A stretch of 64,000 bases of DNA, from NCBI GenBank assembly GCA_046348855.1, contig JAXMDK010000011.1, positions 75,066 to 139,065 of the forward strand. Direction: 5' to 3'. The stretch's first letter is position 1. Each line of letters starts with the position of its first letter. Below, piece after piece: positions 7,479 through 16,167 of this stretch. A program made the position numbers and the translations under genes. The notes beneath the pieces are model-generated. The model was given only the letters and a program-made list of their open reading frames with translations. It made no database searches and had not been told where the DNA came from. Source of the DNA: TMP-24 sp046348855 (GTDB lineage: Bacteria > Pseudomonadota > Alphaproteobacteria > Rhodobacterales > Rhodobacteraceae).

Positions 7479-8783
7479 TCAGCGACCGACGCCCGAATAG
7501 GCCTCGAACCCGGCCTTTTTCGCATCGGCGGGCGAATAGACGTTGCGCAGGTCGGCCATGCGGGCATGGGTCATGGTCTGGGCCAGCCGCTTCAGGTCCA
7601 GCGCCCGGAACTCGTTCCATTCGGTCAGGATCACCACCACGTCCGCGCCCTTGGCCGCCGCATAGGCGTCGTCCATCCAGTCGACGCCGGGCAGGAGGTG
7701 CCGCCCTTCGCGCTGGCCCTGCGGATCGACGGCGCGCACGGTGGCCCCGCCACCGACCAGCGCCGGAACGATGGTGAGGCTTGGTGCGTCGCGCATGTCG
7801 TCGGTGTTGGGCTTGAAGGTCACGCCCAGCACCGCCACCGTCTTGCCATTCACCGACCCGTCGCACAGGTCGAGGATCTTCGTCACCATCCGGCGCTTGA
7901 TCTCTTCGTTGACCTTGATGACCGTCTCGACGATCTGCATGGGCGCCGCATATTCCTGCGCCGTCCGCGCCAGGGCCTGCGTGTCCTTGGGAAAGCACGA
8001 CCCGCCGTAGCCCGGACCCGCATGCAGGAACTTGTTGCCGATCCGCCCGTCAAGCCCGATGCCGCGCGACACCTGCTTCACGTCGGCGCCGACCTTTTCG
8101 CAGAGCGTGGCGATTTCATTGATGAAGGTGATCTTCGTCGCCAGAAAAGCGTTGGCGGCGTATTTGATCATCTCGGCGGTTTCCAGATCGGTGTACAGGA
8201 TCGGGAAATCGCGCAGGAACAGCGGGCGGTAAACCTCGCCCATCACACCCTTGGCACGGTCGGAGGTGACGCCCACCACCACGCGGTCGGGGCGCATGAA
8301 ATCGTCGATCGCCGCGCCTTCGCGCAGGAATTCGGGGTTCGATGCCACGTCGAAGTCGGCCTGCGGCGCCACCTTGCGGATCGCCTCGGCCACGGCGCGG
8401 TTGGTTCCGACCGGGACCGTCGACTTGGTGACGATCACCGCATAGCCCTTCAGCGCCGCACCGATCTCCTCGGCGGCGGCCATCACATAGGTCAGGTCGG
8501 CGTGACCGTCGCCGCGCCGGGTCGGGGTACCGACGGCGATGAACACGGCATCCGCCCCTTCGACGGCCTGCGCCAGATCGCCGGTGAACGAAAGCCGCCC
8601 GGCCGCCACGTTCTTTGCCATCAGCGCATCGAGGCCCGGCTCATAGATCGGCACGTCGCCGTTCTTCAGCATCTCGACCTTGCGCGGATCCTTGTCCACG
8701 CACACGACCTGATGGCCGAAATCGGAAAAACAGACGCCCGACACCAGCCCGACATAGCCCGTGCCGATCATTGCGATCTTCAT
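7479..8783 (-). CDS. ugd: UDP-glucose 6-dehydrogenase
   Basis: A 434-residue UDP-glucose/GDP-mannose dehydrogenase that oxidises UDP-glucose twice with NAD+ to UDP-glucuronate, a precursor for exopolysaccharide and lipid A or LPS sugars. The N-terminal Rossmann motif is MIGTGYVGLVSG, the central domain carries the catalytic cysteine in GYGGSCFPKDT (about residue 260), and the C-terminal UDP-binding domain follows (GVTFKPNTDDMRDAP). The ATG at 8783 places the GTGYVGL motif at residue 7, as usual. It is monocistronic by spacing; the next gene upstream on this strand ends 144 bases before it. No other polysaccharide genes are adjacent. Confidence 0.95.
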   Translation of the reverse strand: MKIAMIGTGYVGLVSGVCFSDFGHQVVCVDKDPRKVEMLKNGDVPIYEPGLDALMAKNVAAGRLSFTGDLAQAVEGADAVFIAVGTPTRRGDGHADLTYVMAAAEEIGAALKGYAVIVTKSTVPVGTNRAVAEAIRKVAPQADFDVASNPEFLREGAAIDDFMRPDRVVVGVTSDRAKGVMGEVYRPLFLRDFPILYTDLETAEMIKYAANAFLATKITFINEIATLCEKVGADVKQVSRGIGLDGRIGNKFLHAGPGYGGSCFPKDTQALARTAQEYAAPMQIVETVIKVNEEIKRRMVTKILDLCDGSVNGKTVAVLGVTFKPNTDDMRDAPSLTIVPALVGGGATVRAVDPQGQREGRHLLPGVDWMDDAYAAAKGADVVVILTEWNEFRALDLKRLAQTMTHARMADLRNVYSPADAKKAGFEAYSGVGR

Positions 8784-8927
8784 GAAGGAACCTCGTACAA
8801 CCTGTGGCCTCCGACATGCGGCGAAGGTAGGCCGGCTGTCAACGTCCCGGACGGCGGTCGCGGCAGCCCGGCCGGTTTTGTTCAGGATTGCGCGACAGTT
8901 GCGCAACCTTTCGCCGTTCGATGCGGG

Positions 8928-10163
8928 CTAGAACCGTCCGGGTCGGAGCGCCGCGAGGCGCTGGTCCACGTCGCCTCCGGCCACCAGCCCGGCGACCAGC
9001 GCCGCCGTTGCCGGCGCGAGTGTCAGGCCGATGTGGCCGTGGCCGAAGGCATGGATGACCTCGGGGCCGGCCTGCGACAGGCCGATGACCGGCAGGCTGT
9101 CGGGCATCGACGGGCGGAAGCCCATCCACGAACGGTCGGGTGCCGGCAGGTCGGGAAAGATGGCGCGGGCGCCATCCTCAAGCCGCGCCAGCCGGTGCCG
9201 CGACGGCGGCGCGGCCAGCCCGCCCAGTTCGACCGTGCCCGCCACCCGCAGCCGGCCGGACATCGGGCACAGATAGATGCCCCGCGCCGTCGGGCAGACC
9301 GGGCGGCCAAGGCGCGGTGCGTCCATGTCCCATTCGAGATGATAGCCGCGCTCGGTATCGAGCGGCACCCGGTCGCCGGCCTGGCGCGCCAGGTCGCGGC
9401 TGTGCGCGCCGGCGGCCAGGATCACGCGCGCGGCCCTGACCGACAGCCCGTCACCCGACAGAAGGACATGGCCTTGCTGCCGGGTCAGCGACCGGACCCG
9501 CGCCCGGCGGACGACCGCGCCCTGCCGCAGCGCCGCCGCGGCCAGCAGACCGACCATGCCGCCAGGATCGGTCATGAAGCGCGCGCCGGGGAACCAGGCG
9601 CCGCCGCCGCCGCTGACCGGCAGGGCGGGTTCCAGCGCGGACAGTTCGTTGGCCGACAGCATCTCGACCTTCACGCCCAGATCGCGGCGAAAGGCGATGT
9701 CGGCCCCGGCGGCACGCCGCGCCGCGTCGGTCTGATACCAGTAAAGGCAGCCGCGATCCTGCAAGAGCGCCGCCCCGCCGATCTCGACCGCGAGGTCGCG
9801 CCAGCGGTCGGAAGCGTCCGCCAGCAAGCCGGCCAGCACCAGGGCATTGCGCCGCGCCGCGCCCGGAAGCGACTGGCGGGCAAAGCGCATGAGCCAGGGC
9901 GCCAGCGCCGGCAGGGCGGCGCGGCGGACCGACAGGGGCGAATTGCGGTCAAAGAGCAGCGACGGCAGGTTTTTCAGGACATCGGGCGTGCCGACCGGCT
10001 GGACGGCATAATCCGCCACGGTGCCGGCATTGCCGTAGGACGCGCCCGATCCCGGTTCCTCCGGGTCGATCAGCAGAACCTCGCGGCCCTCGCCGGCAAG
10101 GCGATGGGCAATGGCCAGGCCGATGACACCCGCGCCGATGACCGCGATCTCGACCGTCTCCAT
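8928..10163 (-). CDS. FAD-dependent D-amino acid dehydrogenase-like oxidoreductase (DadA/glycine oxidase family)
   Basis: A 411-residue flavoprotein of the DAO/DadA family. The FAD-binding Rossmann motif VIGAGVIGLAIA is at residues 8-19, GSGASYGNAGTVA follows, and the C-terminal FAD contact is GHGHIGLTLAPATA. Relatives oxidise D-amino acids, glycine, sarcosine or other secondary amines to oxo acids, passing electrons to quinone or oxygen. No membrane span is evident. It lies 85 bases downstream of the Fe-alcohol dehydrogenase on the same strand, separated by a hairpin element, so it may be a loosely coupled last gene of the amine-catabolic block. There it could oxidise an amino acid released by the pathway. 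The exact substrate is not predictable. Confidence 0.83.
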   Translation of the reverse strand: METVEIAVIGAGVIGLAIAHRLAGEGREVLLIDPEEPGSGASYGNAGTVADYAVQPVGTPDVLKNLPSLLFDRNSPLSVRRAALPALAPWLMRFARQSLPGAARRNALVLAGLLADASDRWRDLAVEIGGAALLQDRGCLYWYQTDAARRAAGADIAFRRDLGVKVEMLSANELSALEPALPVSGGGGAWFPGARFMTDPGGMVGLLAAAALRQGAVVRRARVRSLTRQQGHVLLSGDGLSVRAARVILAAGAHSRDLARQAGDRVPLDTERGYHLEWDMDAPRLGRPVCPTARGIYLCPMSGRLRVAGTVELGGLAAPPSRHRLARLEDGARAIFPDLPAPDRSWMGFRPSMPDSLPVIGLSQAGPEVIHAFGHGHIGLTLAPATAALVAGLVAGGDVDQRLAALRPGRF

Positions 10164-10200
10164 CAGGCTCCTCCTGCGCGAAAAGGGCAGACCCAGGTCC

Positions 10201-10241
10201 GCCCCTTTCCTTTGGCAAATATTCCGGGGCAGCGCCCCCGG
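10201..10241 (-). terminator. Hairpin plus AATATTTGCCAAAGGAAA element behind the Fe-ADH gene
   Basis: On the minus strand a CCGGGG/CCCCGG hairpin (10224-10241) starts eight bases after the Fe-ADH stop and is followed by AATATTTGCCAAAGGAAA. The same layout, hairpin then CCCGGAGTATTTGGCAAGG, occurs after the purA operon at 48528-48580. It is probably a terminator or mRNA 3'-end element. Confidence 0.6.
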
Positions 10242-10248
10242 CCGCGTC

Positions 10249-11409
10249 CTACATGCAGGCGTCGAACAGCTTGCGGGTGTTTTCCTTGGTCATGGCGACC
10301 GGATTGCCGCCGCAGGACGGGTCTTCCAGCGCCATGTCGGTCAGCATGTCGAGATCGGCATACTGCACCCCCATCGCGCTCAGATTCTCGGGGATGTTCA
10401 GCGCCGTGCGCAGTTCCATGATCTGGTCGTGGAAACCCGCGAACCCGCCGTCGATGCCCAGGTAGGCGGCGGCGGCCTTGATCCGGTCCTCGATCGCCAG
10501 GCGGTTGAACTCCAGCACCATTGGCATGACCACGGCGTTGGTGGTGCCGTGGTGGGTGTTGTAGACCGCGCCGATCGGGTGGCTGAGGCTGTGGATCGCG
10601 CCCAGACCCTTCTGGAAGGCGACCGCCCCCATCGCCGCCGCGCTCATCATGTGGGCGCGGGCTTCGAGATCGTTCGGGTTCTGGTAGGCTTTCGGCAGGT
10701 TATCGAACACCAGCCGCATGCCTTCCAGCGCGATCCCCTGGCTCATCGGGTGGTAGAAGGGGCTGGAATAGGCTTCCAGGCAATGGGCCAGCGCATCCAT
10801 GCCGGTGCCGGCGGTGATGAACTTCGGCATTCCCACGGTCAGCGCCGGATCGCAGATGGTGACGGCGGGCATCAGCTTGGGATGGAAGATGATCTTCTTC
10901 TTGTGGGTGGCCGAATTGGTCAGGACGCCGGCGCGCCCGACCTCCGACCCGGTTCCGGCGGTGGTCGGCACGGCGATGATCGGGGCGATTTTCGACCCAT
11001 CGGCGCGGGTGTACCAGTCGTCGATGTCCTCCAGGTCCCAGACCGACAGGTCCGCCCGCTGGCCGGCCATCAGCGCGATCATCTTGCCAAGGTCCAAGGC
11101 CGAGCCGCCGCCAAAGCAGATCACCCCGTCATGGCCGCCCTTCTTGTAGACGGCGATGCCGTCGGCCATGTTCTTTTCGTTCGGGTTGGGATCGACATCG
11201 GAAAAGACCGCGCGGCCCAGACCCGCCTTGTCGAGCACATCGAGCGCCGCGGCCGTGATCGGCAGGCTGGCCAGCGCCTTGTCGGTGACCAGAAGCGGTT
11301 TCTTCAGCCCGGCCGACTTGGCGTGCTCAGCCAGTTCGGAAATGCGGCCGACGCCGAACTTTATGGCGGTCGGGTAGGACCAGTTGCGGTTGGGGACGTT
11401 GTGGCTCAT
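10249..11409 (-). CDS. Iron-containing alcohol dehydrogenase
   Basis: A 386-residue group III (Fe-dependent) alcohol dehydrogenase. NAD-binding is shown by FGGGSALDLGK and TTAGTGSE. The metal-ligand set is visible as the Asp and His in GTGMDALAHCLEAY and the His residues in IHSLSHPIGAVYNTHHG. Such enzymes interconvert alcohols and aldehydes with NAD(P). It sits 4 bases after an aldehyde dehydrogenase gene and downstream of a glutamine-synthetase-like gene. It therefore likely oxidises an alcohol group of a gamma-glutamylated amino alcohol to the aldehyde, which the neighbour then oxidises to the acid. That role is an inference from context; the enzyme class itself is clear. Confidence 0.9.
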   Translation of the reverse strand: MSHNVPNRNWSYPTAIKFGVGRISELAEHAKSAGLKKPLLVTDKALASLPITAAALDVLDKAGLGRAVFSDVDPNPNEKNMADGIAVYKKGGHDGVICFGGGSALDLGKMIALMAGQRADLSVWDLEDIDDWYTRADGSKIAPIIAVPTTAGTGSEVGRAGVLTNSATHKKKIIFHPKLMPAVTICDPALTVGMPKFITAGTGMDALAHCLEAYSSPFYHPMSQGIALEGMRLVFDNLPKAYQNPNDLEARAHMMSAAAMGAVAFQKGLGAIHSLSHPIGAVYNTHHGTTNAVVMPMVLEFNRLAIEDRIKAAAAYLGIDGGFAGFHDQIMELRTALNIPENLSAMGVQYADLDMLTDMALEDPSCGGNPVAMTKENTRKLFDACM

Positions 11410-11413
11410 GGTC

Positions 11414-12793
11414 TCACACCTGCTTCAGATGGTAGGATTTGGGGCGGGTCACCGAATGGAACCCGAGATAGGACAGGCTGCCGCCGCGGCCGGTGTCCTT
11501 GCAGCCGGTCCAGCACAGCGCCGGGTCGAGATAGTCGGCGCGGTTCATGAACACGGTGCCGGTTTCGATCTGCGCGCCGATTTCGGCAGCGACGTCGTAA
11601 TCGTTGGTCCAGATCGAGGCGGTCAGCCCGTAGGGGCTGTCGTTCATCAGCCGGATGGCTTCGTCGTCGCCTGACACTTTCATGATGCCGACGACCGGGC
11701 CGAACGATTCCTCCATCATCACCTTCATCGAATGATCGACGCCAACCAGCACCTGCGGGGCCAGATAGGCGCCGCCGTCATCGGCGGGGAAGAGCTTGGG
11801 GTCGATCAGCGGCTTCGCGCCCTTGGCCACGGCTTCGGCGATCTGGCCGCGCACCACGGCGGCGAAACGCTTGTTGGCCATCGGTCCGAGCGTCGTCGCC
11901 GGATCGAACGGATTGCCGAGCTTCAGCCCCGACGCCCAGGCGACCGCGCCCTCGACGAAACGGTCATAGTGCTTTTCGTGGACATAGATCCGCTCGATCC
12001 CGCAGCAGCATTGGCCGGCGTTGTACATCGCCCCGTCCATCAGCGTGTCGATGGCCGCGTCGACATTGGCGTCGGCGCGCACATAGCCGGGGTCCTTGCC
12101 GCCGAGTTCCAGGCCCAGGGGCGTGAAAGTGCCCGCCGCCGCCCGCTCCATCGCCTGGCCGCCGCCGACCGAGCCGGTGAAGTTGACAAAGCCGAAGGCG
12201 CGGCCGGCGATCAGCGCCTCGGTGGTCGCGTGATCCAGAACGACGTTCTGGAACACATCCTCGGGCACGCCCGCGGCATGGAAGGCTTCGGCCAGCCGTT
12301 CGCCCACCAGCATGGTCTGGCTGGCGTGTTTCAAGACCACCGCATTGCCGGCGATCAGCGCCGGAACCAGGGTGTTGATGGTGGTCAGGTAGGGGTAGTT
12401 CCACGGCGCGACGATGAAGACGACGCCCAGAGGTTCGCGCGCCAGATAGCGGCGGAAGCTGTTGGAGTTTTCCACCATCAGCGGCGCCAGCGTCTTTTCG
12501 GCGATCTCGGACATGTAGTCGGTGCGGGCGTTCACGCCGCCGAACTCGCCGCCGTAGCGGGTGGGCCGGCCCATCTGCCAGGCGATCTCCTCGACGATCG
12601 GGTCCTTCATCTCGTTGAGTTTCGCCACGCCGGCGCGCACCAGCGCGATCCGGTCGGCCAGCGGGCGCCGGGCCCAGGCCTTCTGCGCCGCCTTGGCACG
12701 GGCGACGGCGGCCTCGGCCGCCTCGCGGGTGATCGGGGTCCGTTCGGCATAGACCGATCCGTCGACAGGGCTGATGAGTTGGATTGGTTTCAT
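11414..12793 (-). CDS. NAD(P)-dependent aldehyde dehydrogenase
   Basis: A 459-residue aldehyde dehydrogenase of the succinate-semialdehyde/betaine type. The oxyanion Asn is in FIVAPWNYPY, the general-base Glu in LELGGKDPGYV, and the catalytic Cys in NAGQCCCGIERIYV. The ATG at 12793 begins MKPIQLISPVDGSVY, where the ALDH fold starts; a longer in-frame extension upstream is Arg/Thr-rich and unconvincing. The gene is 4 bases upstream of the Fe-ADH and 87 bases behind the glutamine-synthetase-like gene, with hairpins in that gap. It probably oxidises an aminoaldehyde or its gamma-glutamyl conjugate to the acid. Confidence 0.9.
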   Translation of the reverse strand: MKPIQLISPVDGSVYAERTPITREAAEAAVARAKAAQKAWARRPLADRIALVRAGVAKLNEMKDPIVEEIAWQMGRPTRYGGEFGGVNARTDYMSEIAEKTLAPLMVENSNSFRRYLAREPLGVVFIVAPWNYPYLTTINTLVPALIAGNAVVLKHASQTMLVGERLAEAFHAAGVPEDVFQNVVLDHATTEALIAGRAFGFVNFTGSVGGGQAMERAAAGTFTPLGLELGGKDPGYVRADANVDAAIDTLMDGAMYNAGQCCCGIERIYVHEKHYDRFVEGAVAWASGLKLGNPFDPATTLGPMANKRFAAVVRGQIAEAVAKGAKPLIDPKLFPADDGGAYLAPQVLVGVDHSMKVMMEESFGPVVGIMKVSGDDEAIRLMNDSPYGLTASIWTNDYDVAAEIGAQIETGTVFMNRADYLDPALCWTGCKDTGRGGSLSYLGFHSVTRPKSYHLKQV

Positions 12794-12817
12794 GGTCGTT
12801 GTCCTTGTGGGGCGGAC

Positions 12818-12873
12818 GGGCGGATCGCCCATCCTGCAAGTGTCCGGCGCGGGATGGGCGCACCGCCCATCCC
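12818..12873 (-). other. Two intercistronic hairpins between the GS-like and ALDH genes
   Basis: In the 87-base gap there is a perfect 10-bp stem with a 3-base loop (GGGATGGGCG / CGCCCATCCC, 12851-12873) and a shorter 5-bp stem GGGCG/CGCCC (12818-12830). Neither is followed by a T-run, so they more likely act on mRNA processing or stability than as full terminators. Confidence 0.55.
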
Positions 12874-12880
12874 CAAAGGG

Positions 12881-14248
12881 TCAGGCCCGTTCCAGCAGCC
12901 GCTGGATCTCGAAGTCGGTCACCACGCGGTCGGTCTCGGAAATCTCCCATTCGCAGGCATGGTGGTAATGGTCGATCACGTCGTCGCCGAAGGCGGCGCG
13001 CAGCATCGCCGACCCGTTCAGAAGGCTGGATGCTTCGCGCAGGTCGTGCGGAATTTCGCGGATGCCCTTGGCGTGATACATGTCGCCGCGCAGTTCCGGC
13101 TCCAGTTCCATCTTCTGCTCGATCCCGGCAAGCCCCGCGGCCAGCAGCGCCGCACAGGCAAGATAGGGGTTCACGTCCGATCCGGGAATGCGGCATTCGA
13201 CCCGCACCGCCTTGGTATGTTCGCCGCAGATGCGGAAGCCCGCGGTGCGGTTGTCGGCCGACCAGACCGCCTTGGTGGGCGCGAACAGCCCGATGCAGAA
13301 ACGTTTGTAGCTGTTCACATAGGGCGCGAGGAAGGCGGTGATCTCGCGCGCATAGTTCAGCTGGCCGGCCAGGAACTGCTTCATCAGGTCGGACATGCCG
13401 TGCGCGTCGGCCTTGTCGGCAAAGGCGGGCTTGCCGTCCTTGGTCCACAGCGACTGGTGGATGTGGCTGGACGAACCGGCCTTGCGGTGGTCGTACTTGG
13501 CCATGAATGTGACCGACCGGCCCTTGGACCAGGCGATTTCCTTCACCCCGGCCTTGACGATGATGTGGTTGTCGGCGGTGTCGAGCGCGTCCGAATAGCG
13601 GTAGTTGATTTCTTCCTGCCCGCTGTCGGCCTCGCCCTTGGAGTTTTCGACCGGGATGCCTGCGCCATAAAGCCCGTTCCTGACCGCGCGCATCACGTCT
13701 TCTTCCTTGGTGGTCTGGAAGATGTGGTAATCCTCGTTGTAGGCGCTGATCGGCTTCAGCCCGGTGAACTGGCTGTCGCGCAGCGATTCATAGCTGTTCT
13801 CGAACAGGTAGAATTCCAGTTCGGTGGCCATCATCGGCTCGAAGCCCAGGGCGCGGGCGCGCGCCACCTGGCGTTTCAGCACCGCGCGCGGCGAATGGGG
13901 CACTTCCTCGTGGGTGTGATGGTCCAGAAGGTCGCACAGCACCAGCGCCGTCGCCGGAAGCCAGGGGATGACCCGTAGCGTCGCCAGGTCTGGCTTCATC
14001 ACATAGTCGCCGTAGCCCTTTTCCCAGCTCGACGACTTGTAGCCGGGGACCGTGTTCATCTCCATGTCCACGGCCAGGAGGTAGTTGCAGCAATGCGTCT
14101 CTTCCCAGCCGCCGTCGACGAAGAACTGGCCATGAAAGCGCTTGCCCATCATCCGGCCCTGCATGTCGATGCCGGCCACCAGTACCGTGTCGATTTCCCC
14201 CGACTTCACCAGCTTGCGCAGCGCGTCGAGTGTCAGATTTCCAGCCAT
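12881..14248 (-). CDS. Glutamine synthetase-family gamma-glutamyl-amine ligase (PuuA/GlnA4-like)
   Basis: A 455-residue member of the GlnA superfamily, with an N-terminal beta-grasp region followed by the catalytic barrel: ELEFYLFE, a nucleotide/metal stretch GQEEINYRYSDAL, SSSHIHQSLW and the PGSDVNPYLACA motif. I do not see the TAT(Y)-adenylylation loop of nitrogen-assimilating GlnA, and it resembles ligases that attach glutamate to amines (putrescine, ethanolamine, isopropylamine types). Flanking genes encode an N-formylglutamate-amidohydrolase-like hydrolase upstream and ALDH plus Fe-ADH downstream. This fits ATP-dependent glutamylation of an amine, oxidation of the protected compound, then removal of glutamate. 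The amine itself cannot be told. Confidence 0.87.
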   Translation of the reverse strand: MAGNLTLDALRKLVKSGEIDTVLVAGIDMQGRMMGKRFHGQFFVDGGWEETHCCNYLLAVDMEMNTVPGYKSSSWEKGYGDYVMKPDLATLRVIPWLPATALVLCDLLDHHTHEEVPHSPRAVLKRQVARARALGFEPMMATELEFYLFENSYESLRDSQFTGLKPISAYNEDYHIFQTTKEEDVMRAVRNGLYGAGIPVENSKGEADSGQEEINYRYSDALDTADNHIIVKAGVKEIAWSKGRSVTFMAKYDHRKAGSSSHIHQSLWTKDGKPAFADKADAHGMSDLMKQFLAGQLNYAREITAFLAPYVNSYKRFCIGLFAPTKAVWSADNRTAGFRICGEHTKAVRVECRIPGSDVNPYLACAALLAAGLAGIEQKMELEPELRGDMYHAKGIREIPHDLREASSLLNGSAMLRAAFGDDVIDHYHHACEWEISETDRVVTDFEIQRLLERA

Positions 14249-14340
14249 TCGTATTCTCCCGTTTGCGGGCGGCAGCGCGTCTGTGGCGTCGGCCTGCCCT
14301 GTACCATTTTCAGTCTGCGCCGGTTTGCCCGGCCGTCGTT

Positions 14341-15123
14341 CTAGTGGCTTCGATGTCGGCCGCGCTGCAGTTCGCTCAGCGCATTGCGCAAGACCGGGGC
14401 AAGCCGGTGGGCCATGTCGTCTTCGGCCTGCGGATGGGCGATCAGGTCGTTCCTGACCTCCAGCATCACGTTGTCCAGCCCGTAGGGCGTAGCGTGCAGG
14501 CGCAGGGTGTGGGTGACGGAATCGGCCGCCGAATAGGGCTGGTTCAGCTCGCAGACCAGCCCGGTCTGGGCGCGGGCCTCGTCGACGACGTTCAGCGCCA
14601 GCCCCGGGTCGGCATCATGGATGACGCCGAATTCGACCTGGCGCTTCTTGCCGAAATAGACCGGGGTGAAGGAGTGGATCGTCGCAATCACGGTCGGCCG
14701 GCCAAGCGCCAGCCGCCGGGCGATCTCGCGGTGCACAGCGTCGTGAAACGGCAGGTAGATCGCCTGGGTGCGACGCAGCCGGTTGTCGGGGGCCAGGCCG
14801 GCATTGCCGGGGACGGCGTAGATTTCGCTTTTTTCCGGCATCGCCCCCGGCGAATGCGGCGGGCGGTTCAGGTCATAGACCAGCCGCGAAACGGTGGCGT
14901 GGATCAGGGCCGCGTCCAGCCGCCGGGCGAGGCCTCGTGCCAGCCCGAGCGCGCCCGGGTCCCAGGCGATGTGGGCGCGGCGTTCGTCCTCGCTCAGCCC
15001 AAGGGTGCCGAAGGCCGGGGGGAAATGATTCGAGGCATGTTCACAGATCAGCAGAAAGTCGCCCTGGCCGCCGCCATTTTCGACAGCATGAACCGGTTCC
15101 GTCGGATATGTGTCCTGCGGCAT
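14341..15123 (-). CDS. N-formylglutamate amidohydrolase family hydrolase
   Basis: A 260-residue FGase/HutG-type zinc hydrolase. Visible family motifs are LICEHASNHFPP near residue 30, VIATIHSFTPVYFGKKRQVE with its candidate metal His, and ELNQPYSAADSVTHTL. Classical members hydrolyse N-formylglutamate in histidine breakdown, but no hut genes are present. Beside a gamma-glutamyl-amine ligase it more plausibly cleaves a gamma-glutamyl amide to release glutamate. It is the first gene of the minus-strand operon, divergent from the RpiR regulator, and the 119-base gap holds operator-like palindromes. The GS-like gene begins 92 bases downstream. Confidence 0.85.
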   Translation of the reverse strand: MPQDTYPTEPVHAVENGGGQGDFLLICEHASNHFPPAFGTLGLSEDERRAHIAWDPGALGLARGLARRLDAALIHATVSRLVYDLNRPPHSPGAMPEKSEIYAVPGNAGLAPDNRLRRTQAIYLPFHDAVHREIARRLALGRPTVIATIHSFTPVYFGKKRQVEFGVIHDADPGLALNVVDEARAQTGLVCELNQPYSAADSVTHTLRLHATPYGLDNVMLEVRNDLIAHPQAEDDMAHRLAPVLRNALSELQRGRHRSH

Positions 15124-15184
15124 GTGTTACGGAATCCCCCCGTGGCTTTCGCAACGGTCATATTTCGCCTCGGTTCTGTCAAGA

Positions 15185-15198
15185 TGTTTTCTAAAACA
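15185..15198. promoter_or_regulatory. Candidate RpiR operator (TGTTTT-CT-AAAACA)
   Basis: A perfect 6-base inverted repeat around CT, AT-rich against a GC-rich background, in the divergent gap between the hydrolase and rpiR-like genes. A nearby CTGTTACGA (15205-15213) recurs as CTGTTACAA upstream of the potD-like gene. Either could be bound by the regulator. Confidence 0.5.
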
Positions 15199-15242
15199 AA
15201 AAATCTGTTACGATCTTTTCTGTGCGTATGGGAGCAACCGGA

Positions 15243-16115
15243 ATGCCCAAGGCAAAGATGACAATCGAACAGCAGATCAAGTCTGCGTTCGACGGGCTGA
15301 CGCGGGCCGAACGCCAACTGGCCAGCCACATTATGCGCAACTATCCGGTTGCCGCACTGGGCTCGATCACCGCGCTCGCCAAGGGGGCCGAGGTTTCGAC
15401 GCCGACCGTGGTGCGGCTGACCCAGAAGCTCGGGTTCAAGGGCTATCCCGACTTTCAAGGGGTGGTGCGGTCCGAAGTCGAAGAGCGGCTGATCTCGCCG
15501 CTGGCCAAGCACGACCGTTGGGCAGGGGGCGTTCCGCAGGGCCACATGCTGAACCGCTTTGCCGATGCGGTGATGGGCAACCTGCAGGCGACGCTGGCGC
15601 AGATCGACCACGCCGAATTCGACGCAATCGCGGCGCTGCTGGCGGACCCGGCGCGCAAGGTCTATGCGACCGGCGGCCGGATCACCCATGCGCTGGCCGA
15701 CTATTTCGTCACCCACATGGCGGTCATCCGCCAGAATGTGACGATGGTGGCCGAACGCGGCAGCGTCTGGCCGCCGGCGCTGATCGACATGCAGGCCGGC
15801 GACGTGCTTCTGGTGCTCGATATCCGCCGCTATGAAAACAGCGTGCTGCAACTGGCCGAGATCGCCGCCGACCAGGGGGCCGAGGTGGTGCTGATCACCG
15901 ACCAGTGGCTGTCGCCGGCCAGCGCGATTGCCCGGCACCGGCTGTCGGCGCATGTCGAGGCGCCGTCGGCCTGGGATTCGACCATCGCCATCCTGCTGCT
16001 CCTGGAAACGCTTCTGGCCACGGTCGAGAACCTGACCTGGGGCGAAACCCAGAACCGCATGCGCCGCCTGGAAGAGCTTTACGCCCGGTCGCGCTTCTTC
16101 CGCCGCGGCAAATAA
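15243..16115 (+). CDS. MurR/RpiR family transcriptional regulator
   Basis: A 290-residue regulator with an N-terminal helix-turn-helix of the RpiR type (about residues 1-77, ALAKGAEVSTPTVVRLTQKLGF) and a C-terminal SIS sugar/phospho-ligand-binding domain (about residues 125-260, KVYATGGRITHALADYF). The ATG at 15243 is preceded by GGAG at 15232-15235; an upstream in-frame GTG at 15222 is less well placed. It lies between the hydrolase-ligase-dehydrogenase operon (divergent) and the PotABCD-like transporter (convergent), so it is the natural candidate regulator of both. In Rhodobacterales such RpiR genes often neighbour amine or amino-acid catabolic clusters. Confidence 0.88.
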   Translation: MPKAKMTIEQQIKSAFDGLTRAERQLASHIMRNYPVAALGSITALAKGAEVSTPTVVRLTQKLGFKGYPDFQGVVRSEVEERLISPLAKHDRWAGGVPQGHMLNRFADAVMGNLQATLAQIDHAEFDAIAALLADPARKVYATGGRITHALADYFVTHMAVIRQNVTMVAERGSVWPPALIDMQAGDVLLVLDIRRYENSVLQLAEIAADQGAEVVLITDQWLSPASAIARHRLSAHVEAPSAWDSTIAILLLLETLLATVENLTWGETQNRMRRLEELYARSRFFRRGK

Positions 16116-16128
16116 GACGCCATTCCAC

Positions 16129-16158
16129 GTAGCGGGGGCCGGACCGGCCCGCCGCTAC
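16129..16158. terminator. Bidirectional hairpin terminator between rpiR-like gene and potA-like gene
   Basis: GTAGCGGGGGCCGG pairs with CCGGCCC-G-CCGCTAC across a single A: a 14-bp stem with one bulged G, in the 52-base gap between two convergent genes. There is no T-run, but position and stability suggest a shared terminator. Confidence 0.55.
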
Positions 16159-16167
16159 CGGCCGCTG